From: Paenibacillus silagei
GTDB lineage: Bacteria; Bacillota; Bacilli; Paenibacillales; Paenibacillaceae
Reading direction: 5' to 3'
DNA length: 64,000 nucleotides
Assembly: GCF_017874735.1 (NCBI RefSeq)
Contig: NZ_JAGGLV010000010.1
Location: 62,001-126,000 of the forward strand
Below the pieces are notes generated by a model. It searched no databases. It saw only the letters and a list, made by a program, of their open reading frames with translations, and was not told where the DNA came from. Numbering within the stretch: position 1 is the first letter of the stretch; each line of letters begins with the position of its first letter. This document shows, in pieces, positions 62,601 to 64,000 of the stretch. The position numbers and the translations under genes were made by a program.

Positions 62601-62854
62601 TCGCTTTGTTACAGAATCTGCAAACGGCACCGGGGTTTATTGTGATGGATGAATTCGATAGTGCGTTAGATGAGCAGCGGAAGTTAAAAGTATTTGATCT
62701 CTATGCGAGCGAGCTAAAGCGCAAATTAATTATCCTATCTCCGAAGTCACATGAGAACTCTTACCTGGACCGCTTTTCCAAAGCCTATATTGTGCAACAT
62801 GACCCTACCGTACCTTGGAGTAAGGTGACGGGGTTGATTCTAAAGCGTGAATGA
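59633..62854 (+). CDS. jetC: Wadjet system protein JetC (SMC/MukB-like ATPase)
   Basis: The 1073-aa protein has an N-terminal ATPase half with Walker A GPNGAGKST (G32-T40). Long coiled coils follow, rich in Gln, Glu and Lys (about 215-410 and 600-800), broken by a central hinge-like section (about 415-595). The C-terminal ATPase half carries the signature GVSGGEESLSSLLFALALL, Walker B FIVMDEFDSALDE and IILSPKSHEN. This is the architecture of the SMC-like motor of Wadjet systems, which extrudes DNA loops and recognises small circular plasmids. It overlaps the jetB stop by one base (TAATG), with no good ribosome site of its own, so translation depends on coupling. Confidence 0.92.
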   Translation: MIPWKMWFTGIRDYQPTMMDLSGQESHILITGPNGAGKSTITYCMGVVLYSSKVDLEGLKSRNLLPDDTWKAHIRLLFKNEGSVRMDAPAFIEFSIYIVQEPGQPAKKEFIIQSGDDPEQWDETIKYTSGDRQYNFTTYKKDLQYKYKIDPDLFYLIWYQQEVNQFAVMDPQERFRIFAEMHGINQVQHNWEESMEKLKEVQESLRTADINVSNKKQWLGIAKAALERYEDNRKRLVQGGRMYAGALLKLETFYKQEQQHLLAKQEQLLVDQEATKDNLDLLQEQAERITYELTQVQAEKEQINEEITLLQEKLSLVNNEINETTNVINELNHQLKELNQEKSGITRTEEEVQAQLEAITLQLQERNRDLAKADADIQESESMIAQLMNSSYILHAQIQQDKALEYEHQGRLWQYHSSYDVDKNIAALEQRIRDFKHERDKKAKLLQALTEEGFQLEHNQLWSDRQRESLALFKANGVRAYTLNELVELDESARPAAEEQFETIKYTVFFDGMHVQAPNDLYHVPLRSIVPDRSVTDIQELQIHVKKGISDDVFPHAVKALWWVEQFYQAGEIRVEKGLLIDPRGIRGPQEKKNYILSQKALQKRKEEIQKNTSQLNTVLADIEDSIKNDTQTMQELHAIIQAVRESEAFLTKKHEREGRAAKYALEVLRLDEQKQQLQEIKVVHKKILEKQVKLEHTQGILQQEADFYVRLGQQKEKYETLQQKTKHRQSLAAQQDMIKQQSDTLEEQLDRIEGNERRQNRNFAKNQDDVEQVTRTLQQMNIQLKETHEALETSQINLLTAIEEIENFKGTARFIYDELVNEPEPELSNVKKPQSVTKLRQEYESGKVTFDNARYESGLDPAAPENYKVIEEEVHRLQDEYKRTSLLFEENQERAETLRDQLETTINMRVLEIQQRFKNYMSGFQFEGQIDWKQQEDRKGRVLFHLFIRARKEGHRGTLEDVSVKARGGRVGKGVSGGEESLSSLLFALALLQNLQTAPGFIVMDEFDSALDEQRKLKVFDLYASELKRKLIILSPKSHENSYLDRFSKAYIVQHDPTVPWSKVTGLILKRE

Positions 62855-62872
62855 GAGTGGGTGAATAGAATT

Positions 62873-62920
62873 GGCCCGTTAGAGTGAGCTTAACATTATT
62901 GGGTCTAGCGGGTTGGTTTG
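62873..62920 (+). terminator. Terminator of the Wadjet operon
   Basis: CCCGTTAGA (62875-62883) pairs with TCTAGCGGG (62904-62912; one mismatch) and is followed by TTGGTTTGTT, 18 nt after the JetC stop. Confidence 0.6.
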
Positions 62921-62927
62921 TTCTGTG

Positions 62928-63167
62928 ATGCAAACTGTTACTATTTTGAAAAAGTACAATTATGTTGATCCATCAAGCATGATTACTATAATACCAGCGT
63001 TTATAGCACTACTGAGTATCCCATTACTATCCCTATCCTCCTTAAAGTTAATAGAAAGAAAACCGGAATTGATGAGGATTTATAATCATGTGAAAATTAG
63101 CTTGATAATATTCACAATTTTTTTTGTTATGTTTATAATTCTCATTATTTTTGCATTTACTAAATGA
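62928..63167 (+). CDS. Small membrane protein, two helices, unknown
   Basis: The 79-aa protein has two strongly hydrophobic helices at about residues 17-38 (SMITIIPAFIALLSIPLLSL) and 57-77 (ISLIIFTIFFVMFIILIIFA), joined by a short charged loop (KLIERKPELMRIYNHVK). I do not recognise a family. The ATG at 62928 is chosen because the longer frame start at 62913 falls in the tail of the terminator hairpin; no clear ribosome site is seen for either. It lies just after the Wadjet operon on the same strand and could be expressed by read-through. Confidence 0.5.
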   Translation: MQTVTILKKYNYVDPSSMITIIPAFIALLSIPLLSLSSLKLIERKPELMRIYNHVKISLIIFTIFFVMFIILIIFAFTK

Positions 63168-63217
63168 AACTTTAACCACAAGCAGCAGTACAAATCAAGA
63201 ATTTGTTACAGCAAGTT

Positions 63218-63245
63218 AAAGGCCATCCCTTTCGGGATGGCCTTT
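63218..63245. terminator. Bidirectional hairpin terminator
   Basis: AAAGGCCATCCC-TTTC-GGGATGGCCTTT is a perfect 12-bp stem with a 4-nt loop between convergent genes. Confidence 0.85.
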
Positions 63246-63279
63246 CCTGTGAATTCTATACTTTTAATAATAACTCCTC

Positions 63280-64000
63280 TTACTTCCCACTCTCCAACAG
63301 CCTCGCCACCATAGTAGCAAACTCTGCCCGGATAATGTCTTTTGCAGGCTTAAATGTACTGTCTTCGTATCCGGTAATAATTTTATTGGATGCTAGTGCA
63401 TCAATGGAGTTATAATACCAGGCCTCTTTATTAACATCCTTGAATGAGGTGGTTCCGGTACCAGTCAGCTTGAAGGCTCTGGTGATTAGGGTTGCTAATT
63501 CACTGCGGCTAATCTTCGCATTAGGGCGGAAGGTGCCGTCGCTATATCCATTCATCAGGCCGGCACTGGCGGCTGCGCCGATGTACTTGTTTGCCCAATG
63601 TGCTCCAGATACATCGGTGAAGCTGCTTGCTTGTCCGTCAAGCCCCATGTGCGTTGTAATGACCTTAATGGCTTCGGCACGGGTTAAGCCTGCATTCGGA
63701 CGGAAGGTTCCATCTTCATAACCCGTCAGCAATCCTTTGGAGATCAGCAGGTCAATGCTTGCTTTTGCCCAATGATTCAGTGTATCAGTGAAGCTGACCA
63801 CTTCCGGCGTAGGTGTCGGTGCTGTTGTTTCTGCTGTAGGAGCCGGTGTTGGTGTAGGCGTAGGCGTTGCTGTTACCGGTGGAGTTCCGGTACCTCCTCC
63901 AGGACTTGGATTGCTTGGTTCATTGTCTACTGGATCAGGATCAGTAGGGTTTGAGACGTATGGGAGTGCTGGAGCAAAAGCGGTCAGCAGTCTGGCTTGA
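63280..64000 (-). CDS. SLH-domain surface protein, C-terminal part (partial at window edge)
   Basis: The frame is open on the minus strand from the window edge to the stop at 63280, so this is the C-terminal part (about 239 residues) of a longer protein. It has three S-layer homology repeats, at about 68-120, 127-180 and 187-235 of the visible part: each has F-D, HW or AW, GY-DGTFRP and R-E motifs. These bind pyruvylated secondary wall polymer and anchor proteins to the cell surface. A Pro/Thr-rich linker (repeated TPTP, PAPTAETTAP) precedes them. The catalytic or structural N-terminal part lies outside the window, so the full function is unknown. Confidence 0.88.
   Translation of the reverse strand, partial: QARLLTAFAPALPYVSNPTDPDPVDNEPSNPSPGGGTGTPPVTATPTPTPTPAPTAETTAPTPTPEVVSFTDTLNHWAKASIDLLISKGLLTGYEDGTFRPNAGLTRAEAIKVITTHMGLDGQASSFTDVSGAHWANKYIGAAASAGLMNGYSDGTFRPNAKISRSELATLITRAFKLTGTGTTSFKDVNKEAWYYNSIDALASNKIITGYEDSTFKPAKDIIRAEFATMVARLLESGK

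Overview
The window comes from a Gram-positive, spore-forming Bacillota chromosome, most likely a Paenibacillus. The evidence is an intact sporulation sigma factor (sigK), an SLH-domain S-layer protein, TTG/GTG starts behind strong AGGAGG-type ribosome binding sites, YesM/YesN-type two-component regulation next to Lpl-type sugar transporters, and moderate GC. By eye, GC is higher in the first 30 kb and lower from about 50.7 to 63.2 kb. There are no rRNA or tRNA genes and no CRISPR array.

Layout. 1-4.2 kb: the end of a YhaM-like exoribonuclease gene, then a divergent pair of TerD-domain stress proteins (one fused to a DEDDh exonuclease, one to a vWA domain), followed by a gene-free stretch with three kinds of repeat. 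4.15-14.8 kb: a sulfur operon. A LysR regulator, a TcyKLMN-type amino-acid ABC transporter, a luciferase-like monooxygenase, an M20 deacylase, an MSOX-like amine oxidase, a DinB protein and a YtnJ-type monooxygenase resemble the B. subtilis ytm/ytn S-alkylcysteine salvage operon. A divergent GNAT acetyltransferase could supply its acetylation step. 14.9-16.5 kb: a patatin-like lipase and an unknown protein.

16.7-28.4 kb: an alpha-1,6-glucan (isomalto-oligosaccharide) utilisation locus. An autoregulated LacI repressor with three operators is divergent from a YesM kinase, YesN regulator, sugar ABC transporter, a GH66 enzyme without a signal peptide and a GH13 oligo-1,6-glucosidase. 28.5-31 kb: PspA/PspC envelope stress genes, a YfbR-like nucleotidase and a CPBP protease. 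31.2-39.1 kb: a six-gene operon for a large secreted protein, a MacA/MacB-like export system and an OmpR/EnvZ-type two-component system. 39.3-44.0 kb: a phosphatase remnant, a Fic protein and a SWIM/SNF2 helicase.

44.1-52 kb: intact sigK, then ApbE, LysR, a small FMN reductase and a three-domain flavoprotein reductase resembling hydroxycinnamate reductase HcrA/HcrB. These are followed by a transposase remnant, a zeta-like toxin with a small partner ORF, and a second, broken sigK. 52-56 kb: an AraC regulator and a GH2 beta-galactosidase. 56.2-62.9 kb: a complete Wadjet (JetD-A-B-C) plasmid-defence operon. The window ends in the C-terminus of an SLH protein. The stretch from about 50.5 to 63.2 kb, with its transposase remnant, toxin, duplicated sigK fragment and defence system, looks like an accessory island.
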